Origin: Actinobacteria bacterium OV320
GTDB lineage: Bacteria > Actinomycetota > Actinomycetes > Streptomycetales > Streptomycetaceae
Direction: 5' to 3'
Assembly (NCBI GenBank): GCA_001298545.1
Contig: LJCX01000026.1
Coordinates: 248,001 to 312,000, forward strand
DNA: 64,000 bases
Position numbers and translations under genes: made by a program. How positions within the stretch are numbered: the first letter of the stretch is position 1; each line of letters starts with the position of its first letter. Positions 57,009 through 64,000 of this stretch are shown one piece after another. The notes beneath the pieces are model-generated. The model did no database searches. It had not been told where the DNA came from and saw only the letters and a program-made list of their open reading frames with translations.

Positions 57009-57752
57009 ATGCGACATGGCTGTGCGCGGCGCGCGGGAGCCGCTCCGATGATCTGCGGCCTGCTGCTCGCGGCCTTGTCCGCGTGCGGTGGTGCGGCCGT
57101 GCGACACGGGAGTGACGGTACGTCGGGAGCGGCCGGCGGGAGAGGCGGGACCTCGCCGAGCGCCGCCCCGACGACCGGCGTCCCGGGGGTCGGTGACCGG
57201 CTGCAACGGCGGATCCCCGCTGTTTCCCGCCAGGTTGTGGCGGTGTACGGCGACGGGAAGGACTCCGCGGACGCCATCGTCGTGCTCTACGCCAGAAGGG
57301 GACCGTCCTGGGAGCGCGTCCGGAGCTGGCGGGGGCACAACGGCAAGAAGGGCTGGACCGCCGAGCACCACGCAGGCGACAACCGCAGTCCGGTCGGCGT
57401 GTTCACGCTCACCGACGCGGGCGGTGTCCTGGCCGATCCCGGTACCAGGCTGCCGTACACGCGGTCCGCCTCCTTCGCGGCGCCGCGCTGGTGGGCGCGG
57501 TCGCACTGGCATGACTTCGACTACGTCATCGCCATCGACTACAACCGCGTCAAGGGTGCCCCGCCCGATGACCCGACGCGGCCCGAGGGTGAGGAGAAGG
57601 GCGGGGGGATCTGGCTGCACCTGGACCACGGCAGCGGCACGTCGGCCTGCGTCAGCCTGTCCCGGGCGGCGATGGAACAGCTGCTGCGCACCCTCGACCC
57701 GGATCGGCATCCCGTGGTGGTCATGGGGGACAGGGCCGCGCTGAAGGCCTAG
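57009..57752 (+). CDS. L,D-transpeptidase (YkuD)-like lipoprotein
   Basis: 247 residues. The basic N-terminus (RHGCARRAGAAP) is followed by a lipoprotein signal with lipobox LSAC (about 23-26). A Gly/Ser/Thr linker precedes a YkuD-like catalytic domain: HHAGDNRSPVGVFTLTDAGG, PRWWARSHWHDFDYVIAIDY and GIWLHLDHGSGTSACVSLSR. His about 211 and Cys about 218 in HGSGTSAC correspond to the catalytic His/Cys, with Ala/Ser in place of the usual Gly/Arg around the Cys. It probably modifies peptidoglycan cross-links at the outer membrane face. The ATG at 57009 supplies the positive n-region; 57048 is an alternative. Confidence 0.8.
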   Translation: MRHGCARRAGAAPMICGLLLAALSACGGAAVRHGSDGTSGAAGGRGGTSPSAAPTTGVPGVGDRLQRRIPAVSRQVVAVYGDGKDSADAIVVLYARRGPSWERVRSWRGHNGKKGWTAEHHAGDNRSPVGVFTLTDAGGVLADPGTRLPYTRSASFAAPRWWARSHWHDFDYVIAIDYNRVKGAPPDDPTRPEGEEKGGGIWLHLDHGSGTSACVSLSRAAMEQLLRTLDPDRHPVVVMGDRAALKA

Positions 57753-57760
57753 CTCTCGCG

Positions 57761-57796
57761 GTGGATGTGGTGGATGTGGTGGATGTGGTGGATGCG
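57761..57796. repeat. 9-bp tandem repeat (four units)
   Basis: GTGGATGTG x3 then GTGGATGCG, in the 92-bp spacer before the PNGase A-like gene. An open frame runs through it, but the signal peptide starts later. Confidence 0.9.
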
Positions 57797-57844
57797 GTGA
57801 GGCGTCATTGCGGGGAACGGTCGACTCCCCGTAGAACACCGGCC

Positions 57845-59551
57845 ATGAGAAGCCGGATCATCATGTCCATGCTCACCGGAGGGATCCTCCTGGCGAGCAC
57901 CGTCCTGGGGGGCGGCACGGCGCGAGCGGACGCCTCCCCGTCCTCCTCGTCCTCCCCATCCTCGCCGTCCTTGTCGTCCCCGCCCTCCTCGTCCGCTTCG
58001 GAGTCGGCGTCTGCGTCAGCGTCCGCTGCGGCCGAGGTCCCCGCCGAGTTCGGGAGCGACTGGCACGACCCCCTCACCGCCGCCCCGCCCGTGACCAGGC
58101 CCCATGCCAAGAGCTGCCAGGTCACCCTCGCCGAGGCGCAGTTCCGCGACTTCACGCCGTACCGGGGTTCGTACACCCCGCCGGACGGCTGCGGCGACCG
58201 CTGGAGCAAGGTGGTGCTGCGCCTCGACGGCAAAGTCAAGGGGCGGCAGTTCGACCGGCTCGGCTATCTGCACGTCGGAGGCGTGGAGATCTTCCGTACC
58301 TCGACGCCCGAGCCGTCGCCCGACGGGATCGAGTGGTCCGTCGAGAAGGACGTCACCCGCTACGCCGACACGTTCCGCTCCGCCCGGGACGTGGAGATGC
58401 TCATCGGCAACGTCGTCGACGACACCTACACGGGCGTGATCGACGTCAAGGTGACCCTCACCTTCTACGTGGGGAAACCGGCCGCGACCGCCCCCGATCG
58501 GGTCCTCACCCTGGCCGACGGTCCGGGCGGCACGACCCTCACCACGCCCCGCAACAGCGAGCGCCTCGTCGCCGAGGTGTACGCCACCGGCTCGGGCGGC
58601 GGGTGCGAGGAGTACTGGTATCTGACCGTGCCCGCGACCGCGCCGTACTCCTGTCGGTCGGACGACGGGCCCTATCGGGAGGTGCAGGTCGAGGTCGACG
58701 GGCAACCGGCCGGAATCGCCGCCCCCTTCCCGACGGTCTGGACCGGCGGTTGGTCCAACCCCTTCCTCTGGTACGTGGTTCCGGGCCCCCGGGCCTTCGA
58801 CATCAAGCCGATCGAATACGACCTGACCCCCTTCGCCGGGATCCTCAACGACGGCCGCCCGCACCGTGTGGAGGTGTCCGTCGTCGGGGTGTCCGAAGGT
58901 CAGAGCGGCTGGAGCACACCGGTCAACGTGCTGGTCTGGCAGGACCCGGGGAAGACCGTCGTAGGCGGCGGGCTCCTGACGCACGAAGCGGGTGAACTCA
59001 CCGCCTCCGCCACCTACACACCCGGTGCGGAGCACCGCGTCGACACCGAGGGCGGGCACCGTCTGACCGCCTCCGGGTATCTCGACACCTCGCACGGACG
59101 TGTGCGGACCACCGTGACCCGCGCCCTCGCGAACACCTCCGCGCACCGTTGGACCGACGGTGAGACCGTGGACGGCCTCGACGCCACCTGGACGGACGAG
59201 GAGTCGGTCACGGTCGACGGCCGCGGACCCGCCCGTACGACGCGCACCCTCCGGACCTACACGATGAACGGCACCACCACCCTCGGCGCCGACGACCGGC
59301 TCCGCACCGTGCTGACCCTCGGCGACCGGGCCGACTCGGTGACGACCCGGAACGGCCGACGCACGTCGTGGTCACGGCTCGACGACACATACACGGGTGA
59401 TGCCACCTTCACCGTCAATGTGCCCCGGGACCAGCGCCATGCCGTCGGCACGACGAGCGAGCGCTACCGGCTGTACGGCTCGGACGGCTGCTACGACCGG
59501 CGACTGACCACGAGGCAGGGGGTGCTGACCGAGGATCACGGAGGCTGCTGA
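57845..59551 (+). CDS. Secreted PNGase A-like protein
   Basis: 568 residues. The signal peptide is RSRIIMSMLTGGILLASTVL to ARA (about 1-31), followed by a Ser/Pro/Ala-rich linker (about 32-65). The peptide-N4-(N-acetyl-beta-glucosaminyl)asparagine amidase A pattern reads CGDRWSKVVLRLDGKVKGRQ, FDRLGYLHVGGVEIFRTSTP, EWSVEKDVTRYADTF and NPFLWYVVPGPRAFDIKPIE. PNGase A enzymes remove N-glycans from glycoproteins and are mostly known from plants and fungi, with scattered actinomycete homologues. It is extracellular and likely used on plant or fungal glycoproteins. Confidence 0.82.
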   Translation: MRSRIIMSMLTGGILLASTVLGGGTARADASPSSSSSPSSPSLSSPPSSSASESASASASAAAEVPAEFGSDWHDPLTAAPPVTRPHAKSCQVTLAEAQFRDFTPYRGSYTPPDGCGDRWSKVVLRLDGKVKGRQFDRLGYLHVGGVEIFRTSTPEPSPDGIEWSVEKDVTRYADTFRSARDVEMLIGNVVDDTYTGVIDVKVTLTFYVGKPAATAPDRVLTLADGPGGTTLTTPRNSERLVAEVYATGSGGGCEEYWYLTVPATAPYSCRSDDGPYREVQVEVDGQPAGIAAPFPTVWTGGWSNPFLWYVVPGPRAFDIKPIEYDLTPFAGILNDGRPHRVEVSVVGVSEGQSGWSTPVNVLVWQDPGKTVVGGGLLTHEAGELTASATYTPGAEHRVDTEGGHRLTASGYLDTSHGRVRTTVTRALANTSAHRWTDGETVDGLDATWTDEESVTVDGRGPARTTRTLRTYTMNGTTTLGADDRLRTVLTLGDRADSVTTRNGRRTSWSRLDDTYTGDATFTVNVPRDQRHAVGTTSERYRLYGSDGCYDRRLTTRQGVLTEDHGGC

Positions 59552-59731
59552 GCCGGGAACGCGTGCGACGCGTCACTCGAGGCGGGATTTACACAGCGGA
59601 AACGCGCAGGTCTCGTGCGCGATCAACGGCACCTTCACAGTGATCGCTACGGAAGCCGCTTTCCGCATCGCAGAAGTCCTGTCCGTCCCCGTCAGGGCTT
59701 CCGCGTGCCGCCATCCCCCCAAGGAGTGCCC

Positions 59732-61186
59732 GTGCCGCCGTCCGTCCCGTCCCTGCCGCGACGCGTCGCACGCATACTGCGTACCTCACTCTTCGCGCAG
59801 GTCGCCTGCGCGCTCGTCCTCGGAATCGTCGTCGGAAAGCTGTGGCCCGACCTGGCCACGGATCTCCAACCGCTCGGCGACGGTTTCACCCGGCTCATCA
59901 AGACGATCATCTCGCCCCTGGTGTTCTGTGTGGTCGTCGTCGGCATCGCCAAGGCCGGTGACCTGAAGGCCTTCGGCCGGATCGGGCTCAAGGCCCTGAT
60001 CTGGTTCGAGGTCGCGAGCACGCTCGCGCTGGTCATCGGGCTGCTCGCCGCCAACATCGTCCAGCCCGGCTCGGGGATGAACGTGGACCCCTCCACGCTG
60101 GACACCTCGGCGGTCGACGCGAAGACGGGCGGCGGTTCGCTGCCCTCGACGACCGAGTTCGTCGTGAACGCGCTGCCCACCAGCTTCATCGGCGCCTTCG
60201 CGGAGAACTCCCTGCTCCAGGTGCTCATCCTGGCCTGCCTCGTGGGTGCCGCGCTGCTGCACCTCGGCCACACCAAGGTGCCGAAGGTCCTGCCGGCCGT
60301 CGAGCAGGCGCAGGAGATCATCTTCGCGATCGTCGGCTTCGTCATGCGGCTGGCGCCGATCGCCGTGTTCGGCGCGATGGCCGTCCTGATCGGCAACTAC
60401 GGCCTGGGCGTCATCGAGACCTACGGCAAGCTGATCGTGCTGTGCTACGTGGCCGCCGCCCTGTTCATCACGCTGCTCGCCGTCGCCCTGCGCCTGGTCA
60501 CCGGCCTGAGTCTGTGGAAGTTCCTGCGCTACATCCGCGAGGAGATGCTCCTCGCGCTCGGCACCGCCTCCACCGAGTCCGTCATGCCGCGCGTGATGCA
60601 GAAGCTGCGCAAGGCCGGCGCGCGCGACGACGCCGTGGGCCTGGTGCTGCCCACCGGCTACTCCTTCAACCTCGACGGTGCCTCGCTCTACCTGTCCATC
60701 GGCACCCTGTTCATCGCCCAGGCGGTGGGCGTGGACCTCAGCCTGGGCCAGCAGATCACCGTGATCCTGGTGCTCATGCTCACCAGCAAGGGCATGGCCG
60801 GCATCCCCGGCTCGGCCTTCCTCGCCCTGTCCGCGACCGCCTCCTCGCTGGGGGCCATCCCCGCCGGCGCCGTCGCCCTGCTGCTGGGCGTGGACCGCAT
60901 CATGGACTCGATGCGCGTCGTCACCAACCTCCTCGGCAACTGCGTGGCGGTCTTCGCCGTCTCCCGCTGGGAGGGCGCGCTGGACCTGGAGCGGGCCAGG
61001 AAGGTCCTGGACGGCGAGACCGTCGCCATGCCGGACGAGGAGCCGGTCGGCCTCGCGAAGCCGGTGGGGTCGCAGCGTCCGGAGACTTCGGAAGAGGCGG
61101 GTGGGATACCGGTGGTCGTCTCCGCCGGGTCCGGGTCCGGGCGAGGGTCGGGGCCCGTCGAGGAGACCGCCCCCGAGGCCGGTTGA
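59732..61186 (+). CDS. dctA: Cation:dicarboxylate symporter (DctA/GltP family)
   Basis: 484 residues. The DAACS fold has eight helices and two re-entrant loops. Signatures are TRLIKTIISPLVFCVVVVGI (about 49-68), ALGTASTESVMPRVMQKL (HP1 serine-rich loop), GYSFNLDGASLYLSIGTLFI (TM7 with N-x-D) and TSKGMAGIPGSAFLALSATA (HP2). It imports C4-dicarboxylates with protons or sodium. The GTG at 59732 directly follows AAGGAGTGCCC. The C-terminal 60 residues are a Ser/Gly/Glu-rich tail. Products of the aromatic pathway upstream would feed the same pool, but no direct link is visible. Confidence 0.92.
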   Translation: MPPSVPSLPRRVARILRTSLFAQVACALVLGIVVGKLWPDLATDLQPLGDGFTRLIKTIISPLVFCVVVVGIAKAGDLKAFGRIGLKALIWFEVASTLALVIGLLAANIVQPGSGMNVDPSTLDTSAVDAKTGGGSLPSTTEFVVNALPTSFIGAFAENSLLQVLILACLVGAALLHLGHTKVPKVLPAVEQAQEIIFAIVGFVMRLAPIAVFGAMAVLIGNYGLGVIETYGKLIVLCYVAAALFITLLAVALRLVTGLSLWKFLRYIREEMLLALGTASTESVMPRVMQKLRKAGARDDAVGLVLPTGYSFNLDGASLYLSIGTLFIAQAVGVDLSLGQQITVILVLMLTSKGMAGIPGSAFLALSATASSLGAIPAGAVALLLGVDRIMDSMRVVTNLLGNCVAVFAVSRWEGALDLERARKVLDGETVAMPDEEPVGLAKPVGSQRPETSEEAGGIPVVVSAGSGSGRGSGPVEETAPEAG

Positions 61187-61206
61187 CCGGACGACGCCGA
61201 CGCGTC

Positions 61207-61258
61207 AACGGGCCGTGGCCGCCCCTCCAGCAGTACGGAGGGGCGGCCACGGCCCGTT
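61207..61258. terminator. Very strong bidirectional hairpin
   Basis: A perfect 22-bp stem (61207-61228 with 61237-61258) and an 8-nt loop lie between the convergent symporter and marR genes. Confidence 0.9.
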
Positions 61259-61267
61259 CTCACGGAT

Positions 61268-61807
61268 TCAGCAGGCGCGCCCCTGCTCCCGCCCTTGCCC
61301 CTGTCCCTGCCCCTGCCGGTGTCCGTGTCCATGTACCTGGCCGTGTCCGTGGTCATGCTTGGGTCCCCGTTCCGGGTTCCCGTCCACCAGTGCGTCCAGC
61401 AACCCGCTCAGCACCTGGCGTTCGAGGTCCGTCAGCGGATCGAGGATCTCCTCCGCGGCGGACACCCGTGCCCCCCGCAGCTGCCGCAGGGCCTTGCGGC
61501 CGTCCTCCGTGAGCTCGATCCGGATCACCCGCCGGTTGGTGGGGTCCGGCACCCGCCGCACCTTGCCGCTCCCCTCCAGCCCGTCGACCAGGGTCGTGAT
61601 GGCCCGGGGCACCACCTCGAGCCGCTCGGCGAGATCGGCCATGCGCGGCGGTGAGTCGCAGTGCGCCAGTGTGCGCAACAGCCGGGCCTGGGCCGGGGTG
61701 ACGCCGAGCCCGCTCCGCTCCAGATGGTGCTTCTGGATGCGGTGCACCCGGCGCGTGAGCCGCAGCAGCTGCTCCGCGAGCAGACTGTCGGAATCGGGGG
61801 TGGTCAT
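61268..61807 (-). CDS. MarR-family regulator
   Basis: 179 residues. The MarR winged helix is GLGVTPAQARLLRTLAHCDS, then PPRMADLAERLEVVPRAITT, LVDGLEGSGKVRRVPDPTNR and RVIRIELTEDGRKALRQL. The last 35 residues are a His/Gly/Gln repeat (HDHGHGQVHGHGHRQGQGQ) from hexamer expansion. It could bind metal, but its origin looks like slippage. It is divergent from an ABC exporter with an inverted repeat between, so it likely represses that exporter until a drug or phenolic ligand binds. Confidence 0.9.
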   Translation of the reverse strand: MTTPDSDSLLAEQLLRLTRRVHRIQKHHLERSGLGVTPAQARLLRTLAHCDSPPRMADLAERLEVVPRAITTLVDGLEGSGKVRRVPDPTNRRVIRIELTEDGRKALRQLRGARVSAAEEILDPLTDLERQVLSGLLDALVDGNPERGPKHDHGHGQVHGHGHRQGQGQGQGREQGRAC

Positions 61808-61831
61808 ACGGGAACAATATCAGGACGCCGT

Positions 61832-61856
61832 TCATTGTGAGTATAGGTAACAATGA
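61832..61856. promoter_or_regulatory. MarR operator candidate
   Basis: TCATTGT (61832-61838) and ACAATGA (61850-61856) form a perfect inverted repeat separated by 11 bp containing TATAGG/TATACT -10-like sequences for both directions. It lies between the divergent marR and ABC genes. The ATG at 61853 falls inside the right arm, which argues against it as the ABC start. Confidence 0.7.
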
Positions 61857-61900
61857 GCTATGCTCCGTCAGTCCTCATCGTCTCACCCTCCGTAGGAGCC

Positions 61901-63703
61901 ATGCCCCGCGACCACATCGACTGGACCCCCTCGCCCGGCACCTCGACCGAACAGCCCCGGCAGGTGCGCCGCATCCTCACCCTCTTCAAGCCCTACCGTG
62001 CCCGGCTCGCGGTCGTCGGCCTGCTGGTCGCCGCCGCCTCGCTGGTCGCCGTGGCCACCCCGTTCCTGCTGAAGGAGACGCTGGACGTCGCCATCCCCGA
62101 GGGGCGCACGGGCCTGCTGAGCCTCCTCGCCCTCGGCATGATCCTCAGCGCCGTCCTGGGCGGTGTCTTCGGCGTCCTTCAGACCCTGATCTCCACGACC
62201 GTCGGTCAGCGCGTCATGCACGACCTGCGGACGGCCGTCTACGACCGCCTCCAGCGGATGTCCCTCGCCTTCTTCACGCGCACGCGTACCGGCGAGGTCC
62301 AGTCCCGCATCGCCAACGACATCGGCGGCATGCAGGCCACCGTCACCTCCACCGCCACCTCCCTGGTCTCCAACTTCACCAGCGTGGTCGCCACCATCAT
62401 CGCGATGGTCGCCCTCGACTGGCGGCTGACCGTCGTCTCGCTGCTCCTGCTGCCGGTGTTCGTGTGGATCAGCCGTCGCGTCGGCAACGAACGCAAGAAG
62501 ATCACCACCCAGCGGCAGAAGCAGATGGCCGCGATGGCCGCCACGGTCACCGAGTCGCTGTCGGTCAGCGGCATCCTGCTCGGCCGCACCATGGGCCGCT
62601 CCGACTCCCTCACGCGGTCCTTCGCCGACGAGTCCGAGCAACTGGTCGACCTCGAGGTGCGGTCGAACATGGCCGGCCGCTGGCGCATGGCCGTGATCGG
62701 GATCGTCATGTCCGCCATGCCGGCGTTCATCTACTGGACCGCGGGCATGACCCTTCAGCTCGGCGGCCCCGGTGCCTCCCTCGGTACGATCGTCGCCTTC
62801 GTCTCGCTCCAGCAGGGCCTGTTCCGCCCGGCCGTCAGCCTCCTGTCGACCGGCGTGCAGATCCAGACCTCCCTCGCGCTCTTCCAGCGCATCTTCGAGT
62901 ACCTCGACCTGCCCATCGACATCACCGAGCAGGACGATCCGGTCCGACTCGACCAGATCAAGGGCGAGGTCCGCTTCGAGGACGTCTCGTTCCGGTACGA
63001 CGACAAGGGCGGGCCCGTCCTCGACGGCATCGACATCGACGTCCCCGCCGGCGGCAGCCTCGCGGTGGTCGGCCCGACCGGCGCAGGCAAGTCCACGCTG
63101 GGCTATCTGGTGCCGCGCCTGTACGACGTGACGGGCGGCCGGGTCACCCTCGACGGCGTCGACGTCCGTGACCTCGATTTCGACACCCTCGCGCGCGCGG
63201 TCGGCGTGGTCTCGCAGGAGACGTACCTCTTCCATGCCACGGTCGCCGACAACCTGCGCTTCGCCAAGCCGGACGCCACCGACGAGGAGTTGCACGCGGC
63301 TGCCCGGGCGGCGCAGATCCACGACCACATCGCGGCCCTGCCCGACGGCTACGACACGGTCGTCGGTGAGCGCGGCCACCGGTTCTCCGGCGGCGAGAAG
63401 CAGCGGCTGGCCATCGCCCGCACCATCCTGCGCGACCCGCCGGTGCTGATCCTCGACGAGGCGACCAGCGCCCTCGACACCCGCACGGAACAGGCCGTCC
63501 AGGACGCCATCGACGCGCTCTCGGCGAACCGCACCACGCTCACCATCGCCCATCGGCTGTCCACCATTCGGGGTGCCGACCAGATCGTGGTCCTCGACTC
63601 CGGCCAGGTGGCCGAACGGGGCACGCACGAGGAGCTGTTGGAGCGGAACGGGCGGTACGCGGCCCTGGTGCGACGAGACGCCCGCCTGGAGCCGACAAGA
63701 TGA
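61901..63703 (+). CDS. ABC multidrug-type exporter (homodimeric TMD-NBD)
   Basis: 600 residues from the ATG at 61901 (GTAGGAG just upstream). The TMD has six helices in about 35-320. The NBD is complete: Walker A VGPTGAGKSTLGYL, Q-loop VSQETYLFHATVADNLRF, signature FSGGEKQRLAIARTIL, Walker B VLILDEATSALD and H-loop LTIAHRLSTI. All motifs are consensus, so a homodimer with two working ATP sites is expected, in contrast to the pair at 52.9-56.7 kb. The divergent MarR protein probably represses it. The substrate is unknown. Confidence 0.93.
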   Translation: MPRDHIDWTPSPGTSTEQPRQVRRILTLFKPYRARLAVVGLLVAAASLVAVATPFLLKETLDVAIPEGRTGLLSLLALGMILSAVLGGVFGVLQTLISTTVGQRVMHDLRTAVYDRLQRMSLAFFTRTRTGEVQSRIANDIGGMQATVTSTATSLVSNFTSVVATIIAMVALDWRLTVVSLLLLPVFVWISRRVGNERKKITTQRQKQMAAMAATVTESLSVSGILLGRTMGRSDSLTRSFADESEQLVDLEVRSNMAGRWRMAVIGIVMSAMPAFIYWTAGMTLQLGGPGASLGTIVAFVSLQQGLFRPAVSLLSTGVQIQTSLALFQRIFEYLDLPIDITEQDDPVRLDQIKGEVRFEDVSFRYDDKGGPVLDGIDIDVPAGGSLAVVGPTGAGKSTLGYLVPRLYDVTGGRVTLDGVDVRDLDFDTLARAVGVVSQETYLFHATVADNLRFAKPDATDEELHAAARAAQIHDHIAALPDGYDTVVGERGHRFSGGEKQRLAIARTILRDPPVLILDEATSALDTRTEQAVQDAIDALSANRTTLTIAHRLSTIRGADQIVVLDSGQVAERGTHEELLERNGRYAALVRRDARLEPTR

Positions 63704-63756
63704 AAGTATGGCAAGTTATGCCGGGTTTGTGATGATCTGAGGGTTACCGTGCCCGC

Positions 63757-64000
63757 ATGCAGATGAACACTCCGCCACGGAGCACGATTCGACTGACGCG
63801 CCGGGGCCGTCTCGTCCTCATCGCGACCGGAGCCGTCGTGGCCGGCACCGCCGTGGCGGTGCCGCTGCTGAGCCTGGAGAGTCCGAAGGAGAAGGAGAAG
63901 CCGAAGCCGGCCACCCTGGTCATCCCGGAGGGCTGGCGCGCGAGCCAGGTCTACGAGGCCGTCGACAAGGCGCTCGCCCTGCCGGCCGGCACCACCAGGA
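63757..64000 (+). CDS. mltG: Endolytic transglycosylase MltG-like protein, partial
   Basis: The gene runs off the right edge; 81 residues are visible. A basic start (PPRSTIRLTRRGRLVLIATG) is followed by a single membrane helix (to about 42) and a Lys/Glu/Pro linker (SPKEKEKPKP). The beginning of a YceG/MltG LysM-like region follows, ATLVIPEGWRASQVYEAVDK. These proteins cleave nascent glycan strands to terminate peptidoglycan elongation. The ATG at 63757 is the first good start after the ABC gene. A short-form or SpoVR-like alternative cannot be excluded from this piece. Confidence 0.72.
   Translation, partial: MQMNTPPRSTIRLTRRGRLVLIATGAVVAGTAVAVPLLSLESPKEKEKPKPATLVIPEGWRASQVYEAVDKALALPAGTTR

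Noticed and set aside
57761..57844. Earlier start for the PNGase A-like protein
   Set aside because: The added residues are a repeat (VDVVDVVDVV) in front of a proper signal peptide that begins at 57845.
61853..61900. Earlier ATG for the ABC exporter
   Set aside because: It lies inside the right arm of the MarR-type inverted repeat and lacks a ribosome site; 61901 is preceded by GTAGGAG.

Overview
The window reads as a chromosomal segment of a Streptomyces or very close actinomycete. It is roughly 72-73% GC by eye, GTG and TTG starts are frequent, and many genes overlap by ATGA or GTGA. It also carries actinobacterial hallmarks: a conservon (cvn) operon, an RsrR-type Rrf2 regulator, an F420/PPOX-type protein, DUF5709 and DUF6397 proteins, and a type B ribosomal protein L31. 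I saw no insertion sequence, prophage gene, tRNA, rRNA or CRISPR array. All functional calls come from reading motifs and context; no database search was possible.

Layout. 0-0.8 kb: a divergent NAD(P)-binding protein / RsrR-like regulator pair with two operator-like inverted repeats between them. 0.8-3.5 kb: an MFS transporter and a LysR regulator. 3.6-15.1 kb: the most distinctive block, an apparent aromatic catabolic cluster. Seven tightly packed genes come first (FAH hydrolase, cyclase-family protein, FAD monooxygenase, ACMSD-like amidohydrolase, extradiol-type dioxygenase, second FAH hydrolase, SDR). Three C1 genes follow (GcvT/LigM-type O-demethylase, MetF-like reductase, PurU deformylase), then a LacI regulator. 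Two C1-operon operator palindromes share an AATCGATT-type core with the promoter of the first operon. The likely logic is that a methoxylated aromatic is demethylated onto tetrahydrofolate, the ring is hydroxylated and cleaved, and the methyl carbon leaves as formate.

15-25 kb: a MerR/zinc-free reductase pair, a PRC-barrel and a small hydrophobic protein, an SRPBCC/XRE pair, a secreted beta-propeller protein, an aldehyde dehydrogenase with its GAF-type regulator, and a Tat-exported amidase. 25-29 kb: xylose catabolism (xylA divergent from xylB and a ROK regulator). 29-37.5 kb: a secreted phytase-like protein, a SNF2 helicase/SWIM zinc-finger pair and small proteins. 37.5-39.8 kb: a DUF2236 protein, then a deletion scar that removed the 5' ends of both a PadR regulator and an alpha/beta hydrolase, and a methyltransferase. 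40-46 kb: an MHYT membrane sensor followed by a conservon (sensor kinase, roadblock, DUF742, GTPase), an F420/PPOX protein and an orphan roadblock paralogue. 46-52.4 kb: DUF6397, tesB, a DUF3516-type helicase, a YdjM-type membrane hydrolase, L31 and DUF5709. 52.9-56.7 kb: a heterodimeric ABC exporter with one dead ATP site. 57-64 kb: an L,D-transpeptidase-like lipoprotein, a PNGase A-like secreted protein, a dicarboxylate symporter, a MarR/ABC exporter pair and the start of an mltG-like gene.

Two window-scale patterns stand out. Short tandem repeats (9-, 15-, 45- and 64-bp units) recur both in spacers and as in-frame low-complexity segments of regulators and transporters. An alternating purine-pyrimidine palindrome, ACGCGCGCGT, appears about eleven times between 29.8 and 43 kb; I did not notice it elsewhere in the window.
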